From Sphingomonas changbaiensis NBRC 104936 (GTDB lineage Bacteria > Pseudomonadota > Alphaproteobacteria > Sphingomonadales > Sphingomonadaceae), in NCBI RefSeq assembly GCF_000974765.1, contig NZ_BBWU01000052.1, positions 44,366 to 108,365 of the forward strand: DNA of 64,000 nucleotides. The letters run 5' to 3'. Each line of letters opens with the position of its first letter. Positions within the stretch are counted from its first letter, which is position 1. Below, piece by piece: positions 54,062 through 63,933 of the stretch. A program made the position numbers and the translations under genes. The notes beneath the pieces are model-generated. The model searched no databases. It worked only from the letters and a program-made list of their open reading frames with translations, and was not told the origin of the DNA.

Positions 54062-55969
54062 TCACACCTCGATCCGGGTGCCGAGCTCGACCACGCGGTT
54101 CGGCGGTATGCGGAAGAATTGGGTCGGGTCGGACGCGTTCTTCTGCAGGAAAATGAAGATGATGTCCTGCCAGAAGGGCATGCCCGCCTTGCGCGCGGCG
54201 CCGACCGAATTGCGGCTGATGAAAAAGGAGGTGCCGCCCGGATCGGACGCCACCTGCCCGTCGCGCAGCAGATCGGCGGGCACATCCGGCGTTTCCATAT
54301 AGCCGTAGGTGAGCGTCGCGCGCGCGAAGCGATCGTCGAGCCGTTCGAGCTTCAGCCGCTCGCCAGGCTGGGTGTGAGGCCGCGGCGCCGTCGCCACCTT
54401 CAGCACGATATTGTGCCGGTGCAGCACCTTGTTGTGCTTGAGGTTATGGAGCAGCGCCGCCGGCGTCACGCTGGCATCGGAGGCGAGGAACACGGCGGTC
54501 CCCTCCACCTCGCGCGGCGGCCGGGCGGCGAGCGCGGGGACAAGGCTGTCGAGCGGCACGGTGTCGCCGTGGACCTGCGCCGCGAGCAGCGCGCGCCCCT
54601 TCACCCAGGTCACGATCACCACGCCCAGTAGCGCCGCGATCAGCAGGGGCACCCAGCCGCCCTCGCTGACGCGCAGGATGTTCGCGCCGAAGAAGACGAG
54701 GTCGAGCGCCAGCATGGGCGCGATCAGGGCGAGCGCGAGCGGCAGCCGCCATTTCCACAACCGCCGCACGACGATGAAGGCGAGGCAGGTAGTGATCACC
54801 ATCGTGCCGGTGACGGCGATCCCGTAGGCCGCGGCCATCGCCGACGAGCTGCGGAACCCGTCCACCAGGATCAGCACGCCGGCGAGCAGCAGCCAATTGA
54901 CGACGGGCAGGTAGATCTGCCCGGAATGATGTTCGGACGTCTGCTGGATCGACAGGCGCGGCAGCAGCCCCAGCGCGATCGCCTGCTGGGTCAGCGAATA
55001 GGCGCCGGTGATGACCGCCTGGCTGGCGATGATCGTCGCAAGGGTCGCCAGGATGACGAGCGGCGCGCGAAAGGCATCGGGGGCCATCAGGAAGAACCAG
55101 TCGGCGTTCTGAAAGACCTGGCCGGAGCGCTGCGCCGCCTCCTGCGCCGCGAGCGCGTAGGCGCCCTGCCCCAGATAATTGAGCGACAGCGCCGGGAAGA
55201 CCAGCGCGAACCAGCCGATCCGGATCGGCCGCCGTCCGAAATGGCCCATGTCCGCGGTCAGCGCCTCGGCGCCGGTCACGGTCAGGAACACTGCGCCGAG
55301 CACGAACAGGCCGGTCACGCCATGGCCTGTCAAAAAGCTGATGCCGTAGAGCGGGTTCAGGGCGAACAGCACCGCGGGCGTGTCGGCGATGTGGAGCAGC
55401 CCGAGCCCGCCGATCGCGAGGAACCAGACGATGCACACCGGGCCGAACAGCCGCGCGACCCGTGCCGTGCCATGCGACTGGATCGCGAACAGCGCGACCA
55501 GGATCGCGACCGTCAGCCCCAGGATCAGCCGCACGTCCATGCCGCCCAGGCCGGGCACCGTCTTCAGCCCCTCGACCGCCGAGAGCACCGACAGCGCGGG
55601 CGTGATCGTCGCGTCGCCATAGAACAGGGCGGCGCCGGCCGCGCCCAGCGCGAACACGATCGGCGCGGGCCCGGAGCGCGCCCGCTTCGCCAGCGCCATC
55701 AACGACAGCACGCCGCCTTCGCCATTATTGTCAGCGCGGAGCAGGAAGGTCACATATTTGACCGTGACCACCAGGATCAGCGCCCAGAGCGCGAGCGACA
55801 GCACGCCCAGGATCTCACTGCGATCGATGCCGCCACCGGCGCTCTGCGCCAGCGCTTCGCGAAAGGCGTAGAGCGGGCTGGTGCCGATATCGCCGAAAAC
55901 GACGCCGATCGCGCCGATGGTCAGCGCGGCCGTCTGCGCGCGCGAAGAGGGGGCCCCGGAACCGTGCAT
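54062..55969 (-). CDS. kup: KUP family potassium uptake protein
   Basis: A 635-residue K+/H+ symporter with 12 membrane segments and a soluble C-terminal domain. Seen: IGAIGVVFGDIGTSPLYAFR (family signature), VKYVTFLLRADNNGEGGVLS, FYGDATITPALSVLSAVEGL, and the cytoplasmic tail with FLASDASVTPAALLHNLKHN and FFISRNSVGAARKAGMPFWQ. Length fits bacterial Kup. ATG 55969 is chosen at MHGSGAPSS; upstream sequence is non-conserved. It is the first gene of the kup-kdpD-kdpE run on the minus strand and shares a spacer with a divergent methyltransferase. Confidence 0.95.
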   Translation of the reverse strand: MHGSGAPSSRAQTAALTIGAIGVVFGDIGTSPLYAFREALAQSAGGGIDRSEILGVLSLALWALILVVTVKYVTFLLRADNNGEGGVLSLMALAKRARSGPAPIVFALGAAGAALFYGDATITPALSVLSAVEGLKTVPGLGGMDVRLILGLTVAILVALFAIQSHGTARVARLFGPVCIVWFLAIGGLGLLHIADTPAVLFALNPLYGISFLTGHGVTGLFVLGAVFLTVTGAEALTADMGHFGRRPIRIGWFALVFPALSLNYLGQGAYALAAQEAAQRSGQVFQNADWFFLMAPDAFRAPLVILATLATIIASQAVITGAYSLTQQAIALGLLPRLSIQQTSEHHSGQIYLPVVNWLLLAGVLILVDGFRSSSAMAAAYGIAVTGTMVITTCLAFIVVRRLWKWRLPLALALIAPMLALDLVFFGANILRVSEGGWVPLLIAALLGVVIVTWVKGRALLAAQVHGDTVPLDSLVPALAARPPREVEGTAVFLASDASVTPAALLHNLKHNKVLHRHNIVLKVATAPRPHTQPGERLKLERLDDRFARATLTYGYMETPDVPADLLRDGQVASDPGGTSFFISRNSVGAARKAGMPFWQDIIFIFLQKNASDPTQFFRIPPNRVVELGTRIEV

Positions 55970-56046
55970 AAGCTGGCGGAAGCAGGTCTGGCCGTTAAGA
56001 TGCCATGGGACACGGACGGCCGACGCATAAAGAAGGCATAAAGAAT

Positions 56047-56661
56047 GTGAATGACGGGCAGGCCCATTGGGAGCAGGTCTATTCAACCCGACCCGCGGAG
56101 ACCCTCAGCTGGTTCCAAGTTGCGCCGGAGCCTTCGCTCGACGCAATCCTGGGCCTCGCCCCCACGAAGGAGACGCCGATCATCGACGTGGGGGGCGGCG
56201 CATCGGGCCTGGTCGATGCGTTGATCGATCGCGGGTTCGCGGACGTGTCCGTGCTCGACATTTCCGCCGCTGCGCTGGCGCAAGCGCAAGGCCGGCTCGG
56301 CGCGGCAGCGGCGCAGGTGCGATGGACAGTGGCCGATGTTACCCGCTGGACGCCGCCCCGCACCTACCGAATCTGGCACGACCGCGCGGTGTTCCATTTC
56401 TTGACTGAGCCGGAGCAGCGCGCTGCCTATCGTCGCGCGTTGGAGGTCGGGCTGGCGCCAGGCGGTTTCGCGATCCTCGGCACGTTTGCGCCAGAAGGGC
56501 CGGAGCGGTGCAGCGGGTTGCCGGTCAGCCGCTACGACGCGGACAGACTAGCGGCCGAGCTCGGGCCCGAATTCCGCCTCCTTCGCGATTGGCGCGAGGC
56601 GCACCGCACACCGGGCGATACGAGGCAGCTTTTTCAGTGGTGTGTGTTACGTCGGCGCTAG
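56047..56661 (+). CDS. SAM-dependent methyltransferase, class I
   Basis: A 204-residue methyltransferase. Seen: HWEQVYSTRPAETLSWFQVA (a recurring start of this thiopurine-/tellurite-type group), motif I PIIDVGGGASGLVDALIDRG, VSVLDISAAALAQAQGRLG and the motif IV region WHDRAVFHFLTEPEQRAAY. The GTG at 56047 has an AGAAGG site nearby. The substrate is not known. It is divergent from kup, and its TAG stop interlocks with the DMT gene stop within CTAG at 56658-56661. Confidence 0.85.
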   Translation: MNDGQAHWEQVYSTRPAETLSWFQVAPEPSLDAILGLAPTKETPIIDVGGGASGLVDALIDRGFADVSVLDISAAALAQAQGRLGAAAAQVRWTVADVTRWTPPRTYRIWHDRAVFHFLTEPEQRAAYRRALEVGLAPGGFAILGTFAPEGPERCSGLPVSRYDADRLAAELGPEFRLLRDWREAHRTPGDTRQLFQWCVLRRR

Positions 56662-57104
56662 CCGCGTCGCACCAGGAATGCGCCGGCGAAGACCAGCACC
56701 AGGCCCAGGATGCGCGCGAGCGTCGCCGGCCGGGGCTCGAGCCCGAGCAGGCCGTAATGGTCGAGCAGCAGGGCAGCGGCGAGCTGGCCAGCGACGGCCG
56801 CGGTCAGCAGCGCGCCGACGCCGATGCGGGGCGCAACGAACGCTGCGACCGCGACGAAGAAGGCGCCGTAGAGGCCGCCGGCCCAGGCATACCAGGGCAG
56901 CGCCCGCGCGCCCGACAGGCCGCGCGGCGCCCCGCTTGCCAGTAGCAGGATCGCCAGCGCGATCGTTCCCACGACGAACGAGATCAGCGCCGCCAGCACC
57001 GGCGAGCCCGACGCGCGCGCGAGGATGGCGTTGGTCGGCGCCTGTACCGCCATCAGCACGCCGCCGATCAGCGCGAGGAGAATGTAGAGAATGCCGGCAC
57101 TCAT
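56658..57104 (-). CDS. DMT superfamily membrane protein (DUF606/YdcZ type)
   Basis: A 148-residue membrane protein with five hydrophobic segments, matching half-size DMT proteins of the DUF606 group. Seen: LYILLALIGGVLMAVQAPTN, SPVLAALISFVVGTIALAIL, PWYAWAGGLYGAFFVAVAAF, VAPRIGVGALLTAAVAGQLA, and ILGLVLVFAGAFLVRR. These act as dimers; the substrate is unknown. The stop interlocks with the methyltransferase stop on the plus strand. Confidence 0.88.
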   Translation of the reverse strand: MSAGILYILLALIGGVLMAVQAPTNAILARASGSPVLAALISFVVGTIALAILLLASGAPRGLSGARALPWYAWAGGLYGAFFVAVAAFVAPRIGVGALLTAAVAGQLAAALLLDHYGLLGLEPRPATLARILGLVLVFAGAFLVRRG

Positions 57105-57143
57105 CCGGCGCCTTTGCGCCGGGTTTCCGCCATCCGCAACGGC

Positions 57144-58040
57144 CTAGCCGCCGGCGGCGATGCGGTCGATCTCGTCCATGCGATCCCGATAGGCGGCGAC
57201 GATGCAGGCCGGGCTGCGGCAGCGTTCGCGGCGCGCGAGAAAGCGGTCCTGCGTGCCCAGCAGCACCGCGCGCGTGTCCCGGTCGGAATCGTCGAAGGCC
57301 CTGCCGTAGAGCGACGCCGCGACGCGGTCGTAAGCGGCAAGGCGCTCGTCGCCACAGAGCATCCGTTCCGCCCGCGAGCGCATATCGCGGCAATCGAAGC
57401 TGGGACGGCCTCGCGCCGCGAGACGGGGCTCGAGCGCGGCCGAACGCCGCCGTGGCGGTGCAGCGGCGGGCGGCGGGGCGACGCTTTCCGCTGCCTCGAC
57501 AACGGGCGGCGGCTTGTTCTGGGCGACGCGCAGTCCGCTCTTCAGATCGATCGCGGCCAGCCGGTACACGATCGGCTCCGCACCCCGGAGCGGATAGGCG
57601 CGCGCGATACCGTTCGATGTTGCCTGCACCGCATATTTCACGTCCGCGGAAAGCTGACGGTCGCCATTGAACGCGTCTTCGAAACCGGGCGGCAGGTCGA
57701 TCACCATGCGCCCTTTGCAGACGGTGACGTTCAGCGCATCGTCCCGGCCCTCGACCGCCGCATCATCCATGCGCACCACGGCGGCGGCCGCGAGCCGGTC
57801 GAGCGTCGCGGCATCGCCGGCGCGGATCGTCTTCGCCTTTTCGAACGCGAGCGCCTTCAGCCGCTCATACGCGGCCTGGCTCGCGCACGCTGTCCGGGCG
57901 GCGGTCTGCTGTGCGCGATTGTCTCCGGCCTTGGCGGCTTGCGGCGTGCGCGGCTCAGTCTTGTGGCAGGCGGACAGGACCAGAGCCGCGAGCAGCGCGA
58001 TCGTGCCGATCCTCGACCACCCCCAGACCAAGTGCTGCAT
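57144..58040 (-). CDS. Lipoprotein with C-terminal LprI-like domain
   Basis: A 298-residue lipoprotein. Signal MQHLVWGWSRIGTIALLAAL with lipobox LVLSAC (Cys25). After a Cys-containing helical region (RTACASQAAYERLKALAFEK) and a beta-rich middle, the last 80 residues, FDCRDMRSRAERMLCGDERL...RERCRSPACIVAAYRDRMDE, show the four-cysteine pattern of the LprI/DUF1311 domain, known from a lysozyme inhibitor. The ATG at 58040 is preferred because GGGAGG lies 7 bases upstream; an ATG at 58058 and TTG at 58067 are also possible. It follows the secreted protein at 58068 and is probably co-transcribed. Confidence 0.75.
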   Translation of the reverse strand: MQHLVWGWSRIGTIALLAALVLSACHKTEPRTPQAAKAGDNRAQQTAARTACASQAAYERLKALAFEKAKTIRAGDAATLDRLAAAAVVRMDDAAVEGRDDALNVTVCKGRMVIDLPPGFEDAFNGDRQLSADVKYAVQATSNGIARAYPLRGAEPIVYRLAAIDLKSGLRVAQNKPPPVVEAAESVAPPPAAAPPRRRSAALEPRLAARGRPSFDCRDMRSRAERMLCGDERLAAYDRVAASLYGRAFDDSDRDTRAVLLGTQDRFLARRERCRSPACIVAAYRDRMDEIDRIAAGG

Positions 58041-58067
58041 CCGCGTCCTCCCGGACATGAAAGCCAA

Positions 58068-58682
58068 TCAGAACTGCAGACTGCCCTCGTTCACACGTCG
58101 TTCCAGCGTCGCGCGCATCGAGGGTTGCGGACTGGTGCGGCGCTTTCCGCGTGCGGCGTAGAAAAGGGCGCCGGCCGCGGCCCCGACACCGGCGAGCAGC
58201 AGGAGGGAAACGACCAGCGACGGATCCGGTTGACGAGCGGCGGCGCCGGCATTTTCCGGAAAATCGAACGAAATCGTCGCGTTCGCGCCCGACCGCTTGA
58301 TCGCGATGCTCGCGCCGGCGTCGAAATCGCTCCAGCGCGGGCCGTCGCGCAGGTTTGTCGGCGGGCCATAGCGGCCGACGAGAAGCTGATAGGCCAGATC
58401 GTAATCCTGACCGTCGAGGACGATGTCGAGCGAGCGGGCCTTGTGCGCCGGGTTCAGGGCAAGCGTCGCCCGGGCGACCGGAAGCCCGCCGAAGCTGGCG
58501 CGCGCGAGGGCGCACCGACTGCCGCCGTCCCGGCCGGCATCCGCGCGGCACGCCCCGAGCTCTGCCCGGTTCGAGAAATCGGCGGCGCCGTTCACGATGC
58601 CGAAGGTGAGGGGCTTCGCCTCGGCCGCCGACCAGCCGGTCATCCCGAGAACGGCGAAGGCCAGGACAGCGGCGCGATTCAT
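58068..58682 (-). CDS. Secreted or membrane-tethered hypothetical protein
   Basis: A 204-residue protein I do not recognise. Signal peptide MNRAAVLAFAVLGMTGWSAA, a globular domain with a Cys pair in ELGACRADAGRDGGSRCALA, the segment DYDLAYQLLVGRYGPPTNLR, then one hydrophobic helix (SLVVSLLLLAGVGAAAGALF) and a basic cytoplasmic tail (KRRTSPQPSMRATLERR). So it is likely a single-pass inner-membrane protein with its domain in the periplasm. ATG 58682 has GGGGAGG upstream. It stands directly upstream of the LprI-like lipoprotein. Confidence 0.7.
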   Translation of the reverse strand: MNRAAVLAFAVLGMTGWSAAEAKPLTFGIVNGAADFSNRAELGACRADAGRDGGSRCALARASFGGLPVARATLALNPAHKARSLDIVLDGQDYDLAYQLLVGRYGPPTNLRDGPRWSDFDAGASIAIKRSGANATISFDFPENAGAAARQPDPSLVVSLLLLAGVGAAAGALFYAARGKRRTSPQPSMRATLERRVNEGSLQF

Positions 58683-58787
58683 GAAGGTCAACCTCCCCGG
58701 AAGCAACGAGGCCGGCGTGCGGCCCGAATGCACTACGCATGGGAGGCGGAACGGCTGCAAAGCCGCGCAAATCGGACGGTCCGGACA

Positions 58788-58819
58788 CAAAAACGGCGCC
58801 GGATCGCTCCGGCGCCGCC
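58788..58819 (-). terminator. Rho-independent terminator after ftsH
   Basis: On the minus strand: arms CGGCGCCGGA and TCCGGCGCCG (10 bp, loop GCGA), followed by a run TTTTTGTG. It lies 16 bases beyond the ftsH stop. A classic intrinsic terminator. Confidence 0.92.
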
Positions 58820-58834
58820 TTGGTGATGCTGGTC

Positions 58835-60787
<1,953 letters not shown>

Positions 60788-60868
60788 CGCAGGCGAATCT
60801 CACGGGAAACAGGCCCACAACATAGGTGGCGGAGGGTTAACCGACAATGGCGGGCCAAGAAGGGAATT

Positions 60869-60942
60869 CTCACACGAAGACACGAAGTCACGAAGGGATT
60901 TCGCGCTCGTCTAGCTTTGTGCCTTCGTGTCTTCGTGTGAGC
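60869..60942. repeat. Family C inverted repeat between ftsH and tilS
   Basis: Arms CACACGAAGACACGAAGTCA (left) and the complementary CCTTCGTGTCTTCGTGTGAG (right), a near-perfect inverted repeat around about 25 unrelated bases (TTTCGCGCTCGTCTAGC...). The unit CGAAGACA matches the CGAAGACG units at 46944-47172. The right end touches the tilS stop. Confidence 0.8.
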
Positions 60943-61869
60943 TTATTTTCGCGTCCGGCGCGGGGGTGCCGGTGTGAAGGTCCAGCGCTCCCCCGGCGTC
61001 GCCTTGAGGGGGCCGAGGGTGGCGGTGCGGCCGGAGTGGAGGGCGGCGGTCAGGCGGGCGAGGTCGGGGCCGCGGGGGGTCTCGCCGTGGGCGGCGAAGA
61101 TGCGGAGGAGGATGCGGCGGAGCAGCTCCGGCGGCAGGCCTTCGGGATCGAGGCTGGCGCCGTCGAAGCGCTCGGCCAAGGCGCGATCCGCCGCCCATTC
61201 GAGCGCGGCTTCGGATGCGGCCAGATGCGCCGCGCTGTGCGCCAGCCGCGCCGGATCGAGCCAGTCGGTCGCGGCCAGCAGCGCGCGCGCCGCCGTCCGG
61301 TCATAGCGGGGGTCGGCATTGCTCGGATCGCGCGCGGGCTCGATGCCGGCCGCGGCGACGATCGCCTCGAGCTCGGCCTTGCGGCGATCGAGCAGCGGCC
61401 GGACCAGCGTCACGCCCGGGCAGAGCGGGCGGGCGGCGCGAATGCTGGCAAGGCCGGACAGGCCCGCCCCGCGCGCGAGGCGCATCAGCAGCGTTTCCGC
61501 CTGGTCGTCGGCATGATGCGCGGTCGCGATGTGGGTGAGACTGTGGGCCACGCACCATTGCCCGAGCGCGGCATAGCGGGCCGCGCGCGCGGCGGCCTGG
61601 AGACTGCCCTCGACCCGCACGGTCAGGATGTCGTGCGGAACCCCGATCCGGGCGCAGAGCGCGGCGGCGGCCTCCGCCTCCGCACGGGAGTCGGGGCGAA
61701 GCTGGTGGTCGACGGTCGCGGCGCGGAGCCGATCCGGCCGGGCGCGGGCGGCGAGGAGGAGAAGCGCGAGACTGTCGGGGCCGCCGGACACTGCAAGGCC
61801 CAGGGGCGCCTCGGCCGGGATGTCGAACACCGGAAGATCAGGCTGTGCGGGGAGATCGGGGGCGCTCAC
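60943..61869 (-). CDS. tilS: tRNA(Ile)-lysidine synthase
   Basis: Cytoplasmic enzyme that converts C34 of tRNA-Ile(CAU) to lysidine so that AUA is read as Ile; essential in most bacteria. 308 residues, one of the shorter TilS forms (E. coli 432, with extra C-terminal domains). Seen: P-loop LGLAVSGGPDSLALLLLA, VDHQLRPDSRAEAE, IATAHHADDQAETLLMRLAR, RPLLDRRKAELEAIV, and DPSNADPRYDRTAARALL. The GTG at 61869 follows GGGGAGG. It lies upstream of ftsH on the same strand, as often in proteobacteria, here with a repeat between. Confidence 0.93.
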   Translation of the reverse strand: MSAPDLPAQPDLPVFDIPAEAPLGLAVSGGPDSLALLLLAARARPDRLRAATVDHQLRPDSRAEAEAAAALCARIGVPHDILTVRVEGSLQAAARAARYAALGQWCVAHSLTHIATAHHADDQAETLLMRLARGAGLSGLASIRAARPLCPGVTLVRPLLDRRKAELEAIVAAAGIEPARDPSNADPRYDRTAARALLAATDWLDPARLAHSAAHLAASEAALEWAADRALAERFDGASLDPEGLPPELLRRILLRIFAAHGETPRGPDLARLTAALHSGRTATLGPLKATPGERWTFTPAPPRRTRK

Positions 61870-61911
61870 CGCCTCCCCTTACCGCGGCACGTGCCGGAGC
61901 GGAATTCGCTG

Positions 61912-62049
61912 CTATTCGGCGGCGCGCGGAAGGCGGTCGGCAGCGCGGGCCCTTTGCGCCCGGTCGTGAACGCGGCGCGCATAGAGATAGCCGACGAGAG
62001 CAGCGATCAGTCCACCGATCGCGGGAGCCAGATTAGCCAGCACGTCCAT
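61912..62049 (-). CDS. Small membrane protein candidate (45 aa)
   Basis: Frame ATG 62049 to TAG 61912-61914, 45 residues: a hydrophobic helix (NLAPAIGGLIAALVGYLYAR) followed by a basic tail (RRVHDRAQRARAADRLPRA). This is the shape of a small single-pass membrane protein. It lies 42 bases upstream of tilS on the same strand. The ribosome-binding site is weak (ACGGG). Support is only from the frame and the helix; it may be real but I cannot confirm it. Confidence 0.45.
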   Translation of the reverse strand: MDVLANLAPAIGGLIAALVGYLYARRVHDRAQRARAADRLPRAAE

Positions 62050-62130
62050 CCCGTGAAAATAATCCGCCTTTCCGGACAGGTCCACTCAGCGAGCGCTGCA
62101 AAGGGGTGTCGTGAAAGGCGAGACACCGCG

Positions 62131-62188
62131 GTCGCCCTCACCCCGCTCGCGCCTTGCGCGAGTCGCCCTCTCCCGCCGGGAGAGGGAG
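62131..62188. repeat. Family B partial repeat
   Basis: Contains GTCGCCCTCACCCCGCTCGC and GAGTCGCCCTCTCCC followed by GCCGGGAGAGGG, so it is one arm set of the larger repeats at 5237-5386 and 48115-48269. It fills part of the 283-base spacer (62050-62332) upstream of the aspartyl protease gene; the rest of that spacer shows nothing else. Confidence 0.7.
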
Positions 62189-62332
62189 TGCATGCTGCCG
62201 TCGTCGAAAATCTGCGGCGGCTTATGGAAGAATGGTGGAAGCTGGTGGTGTGCGCTATTCTCGGTCTCGGCTGAAGCGGCGATCGGGACAGAGGATATTT
62301 GTCCGGCGGACCGGCGCCCGGGAGCGACATGG

Positions 62333-63409
62333 ATGCGGCACAAGAGAGGGCTTCACGGGCTGGCGGTCGTGTCGGCGCTGGCGTTGTCCCTGACCTGTGC
62401 GAGCGGGGCTGCAATGGCGTCGGGCGGGCGCAAGCCGCCGCCGGTCGATCCCGCGGCAAAGATGCCGCCGCTTCCGCCCGCCGTGATCGACGACACGCTG
62501 GCGATCGGCGGGGAGGACATCGACGCGCGCAAGGTCCGCACCCGGATGACGGTCGCAGTTCAGGTGAACGGCCATGGCCCCTACCGCTTCGTCGTCGATA
62601 GCGGGGCCGACACGTCCGTCGTCGGCCGGCGCCTCGCTAGCGCGCTGCAGCTGCCGGCGGGCACGCCGGTGCTGTTGAACGGCATGACGGACAGCAGCCG
62701 GGTCGATCGCGTGCTGGTCGATGCGCTGCAGCTGGGGGAAAGCACCATCACCGACCTGCAATTGCCCGCGTTGCAGGAACGGGATTTGGGCGGCGAGGGG
62801 ATGATCGGCATCGACGCGCTGGTTCAGCAGCGGCTGATGATGGATTTCGAGGCGCGCACCATCAAGGTGGAGGACGCGCGCCAGCCGCCGCCTCGAGCCG
62901 CCGCCGACGAGATCGTGGTAGTGGCGCGGCTGCAGCGCGGCCAGCTGATCCTGACCCAGGTTCGGGCCAATGGCCGATCGGTCGACGCGGTCATCGATAC
63001 CGGGTCCGAAATCACGATCGGCAATCTGGCGCTTCGCGACCAGCTGATCCGCCGCGATCCGGACAAATTCACGACGATCGGCGTGACCGGCGTGACCGGC
63101 GTCACCGTCAACCTGCAGCTGGCGCGCGTCGCCGAGCTACGGCTGGGATCGGTGATCCTGCGCAACGTGCCGATGGCGTTCGCAGAGGTTCCGCCCTTTG
63201 CCGTGTTCGGCCTTTCCGACAAGCCGGCGCTGCTGCTGGGCACCGACATATTGGAGACGTTCCGCCGGGTGTCGCTCGATTTCCGGGCGCGCAAGGTGCG
63301 CTTTCAGCTCAGGCGGTGCGGGTCGACCGGGATCGTGATCAGCACGTCCCCGACATCGTCACTCGCGCGGCTATCGTCCGACCGCGGCAGCGAGGCCTGC
63401 CGACGGTGA
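62333..63409 (+). CDS. Secreted tandem retropepsin-like aspartyl protease
   Basis: A 358-residue protein with a signal peptide (MRHKRGLHGLAVVSALALSL) and two similar aspartyl-protease domains in one chain. First active-site motif: FVVDSGADTSVVGRRL (Asp89), flanked by VQVNGHGPYRF. Second: AVIDTGSEITIGNLAL (Asp222), preceded by LTQVRANGRSVD. A terminal GTDILETFRRVSLDF closes the second domain. Single-domain retropepsin-like proteins act as dimers; the tandem here may form its own active site, as in pepsins. Start ATG 62333 follows GGGAG; earlier frame is repeat. The tail after about residue 335 (CGSTGIVISTSPTSSLAR) looks unconserved. Confidence 0.85.
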   Translation: MRHKRGLHGLAVVSALALSLTCASGAAMASGGRKPPPVDPAAKMPPLPPAVIDDTLAIGGEDIDARKVRTRMTVAVQVNGHGPYRFVVDSGADTSVVGRRLASALQLPAGTPVLLNGMTDSSRVDRVLVDALQLGESTITDLQLPALQERDLGGEGMIGIDALVQQRLMMDFEARTIKVEDARQPPPRAAADEIVVVARLQRGQLILTQVRANGRSVDAVIDTGSEITIGNLALRDQLIRRDPDKFTTIGVTGVTGVTVNLQLARVAELRLGSVILRNVPMAFAEVPPFAVFGLSDKPALLLGTDILETFRRVSLDFRARKVRFQLRRCGSTGIVISTSPTSSLARLSSDRGSEACRR

Positions 63410-63483
63410 GGTGAGAGCGTTCGCGTAAGCGGGGCGGCGGCGCGGCATTGCGAAGGTGCGCGTTTCCGCATTAGCCTGCCCCG

Positions 63484-63933
63484 ATGCGCCATCCCCTCAT
63501 CTGCCTCGGGCTGCTCCTGCTTCCCGCCTCCCCGTCGCTGGCCGCCGAGACCGGACGCGTCGTTCGCCTGCCGGGCCTTGAATACAAGGTCCTGCACTCC
63601 GGTCCCGCGGACGGCGTGCGGCCGACCCGCGCCGACCGGGTTTCGATCCGCTATGTCGGGCGGCTGGCGGACGGCAGCGTGTTCAGCACCTCGCCCGACA
63701 ATGGCGCGAGCCCGACAAGCTTTGACGTGCGGGTCGTCATTCCGGGGTTCAGCGCGCTGGTGCAGCTGATGCGGCCGGGCGACCGGTGGGAGTTCCGGAT
63801 TCCGGGCTATCTGGGCTATGGGCGCGAGGGCAAGAAGATGACGTCCGGCGACGGCTCGCTGCGCCGGGAGATTCCGGCGGATGCGGCGCTGGTGTTCGAT
63901 GTGGAACTCGTGGGCGTGACGCCGGCGGGGTGA
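63484..63933 (+). CDS. Secreted FKBP-type peptidyl-prolyl isomerase
   Basis: A 149-residue periplasmic prolyl isomerase. Signal peptide MRHPLICLGLLLLPASPSLA, then an FKBP domain with RADRVSIRYVGRLADGSVF, VVIPGFSALVQLMRPGDRWE and FRIPGYLGYG, ending in PADAALVFDVELVGV. The hallmark IPxFxxALxxM-like stretch and YLGYG are present. It likely helps fold exported proteins. The gene follows the aspartyl protease by 74 bases on the same strand. The final 67 bases of the window (63934-64000) hold no recognisable feature. Confidence 0.92.
   Translation: MRHPLICLGLLLLPASPSLAAETGRVVRLPGLEYKVLHSGPADGVRPTRADRVSIRYVGRLADGSVFSTSPDNGASPTSFDVRVVIPGFSALVQLMRPGDRWEFRIPGYLGYGREGKKMTSGDGSLRREIPADAALVFDVELVGVTPAG

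Noticed and set aside
62224..62274. 16-residue frame MEEWWKLVVCAILGLG
   Set aside because: Hydrophobic and possibly a leader peptide, but no ribosome-binding site and too short to support.
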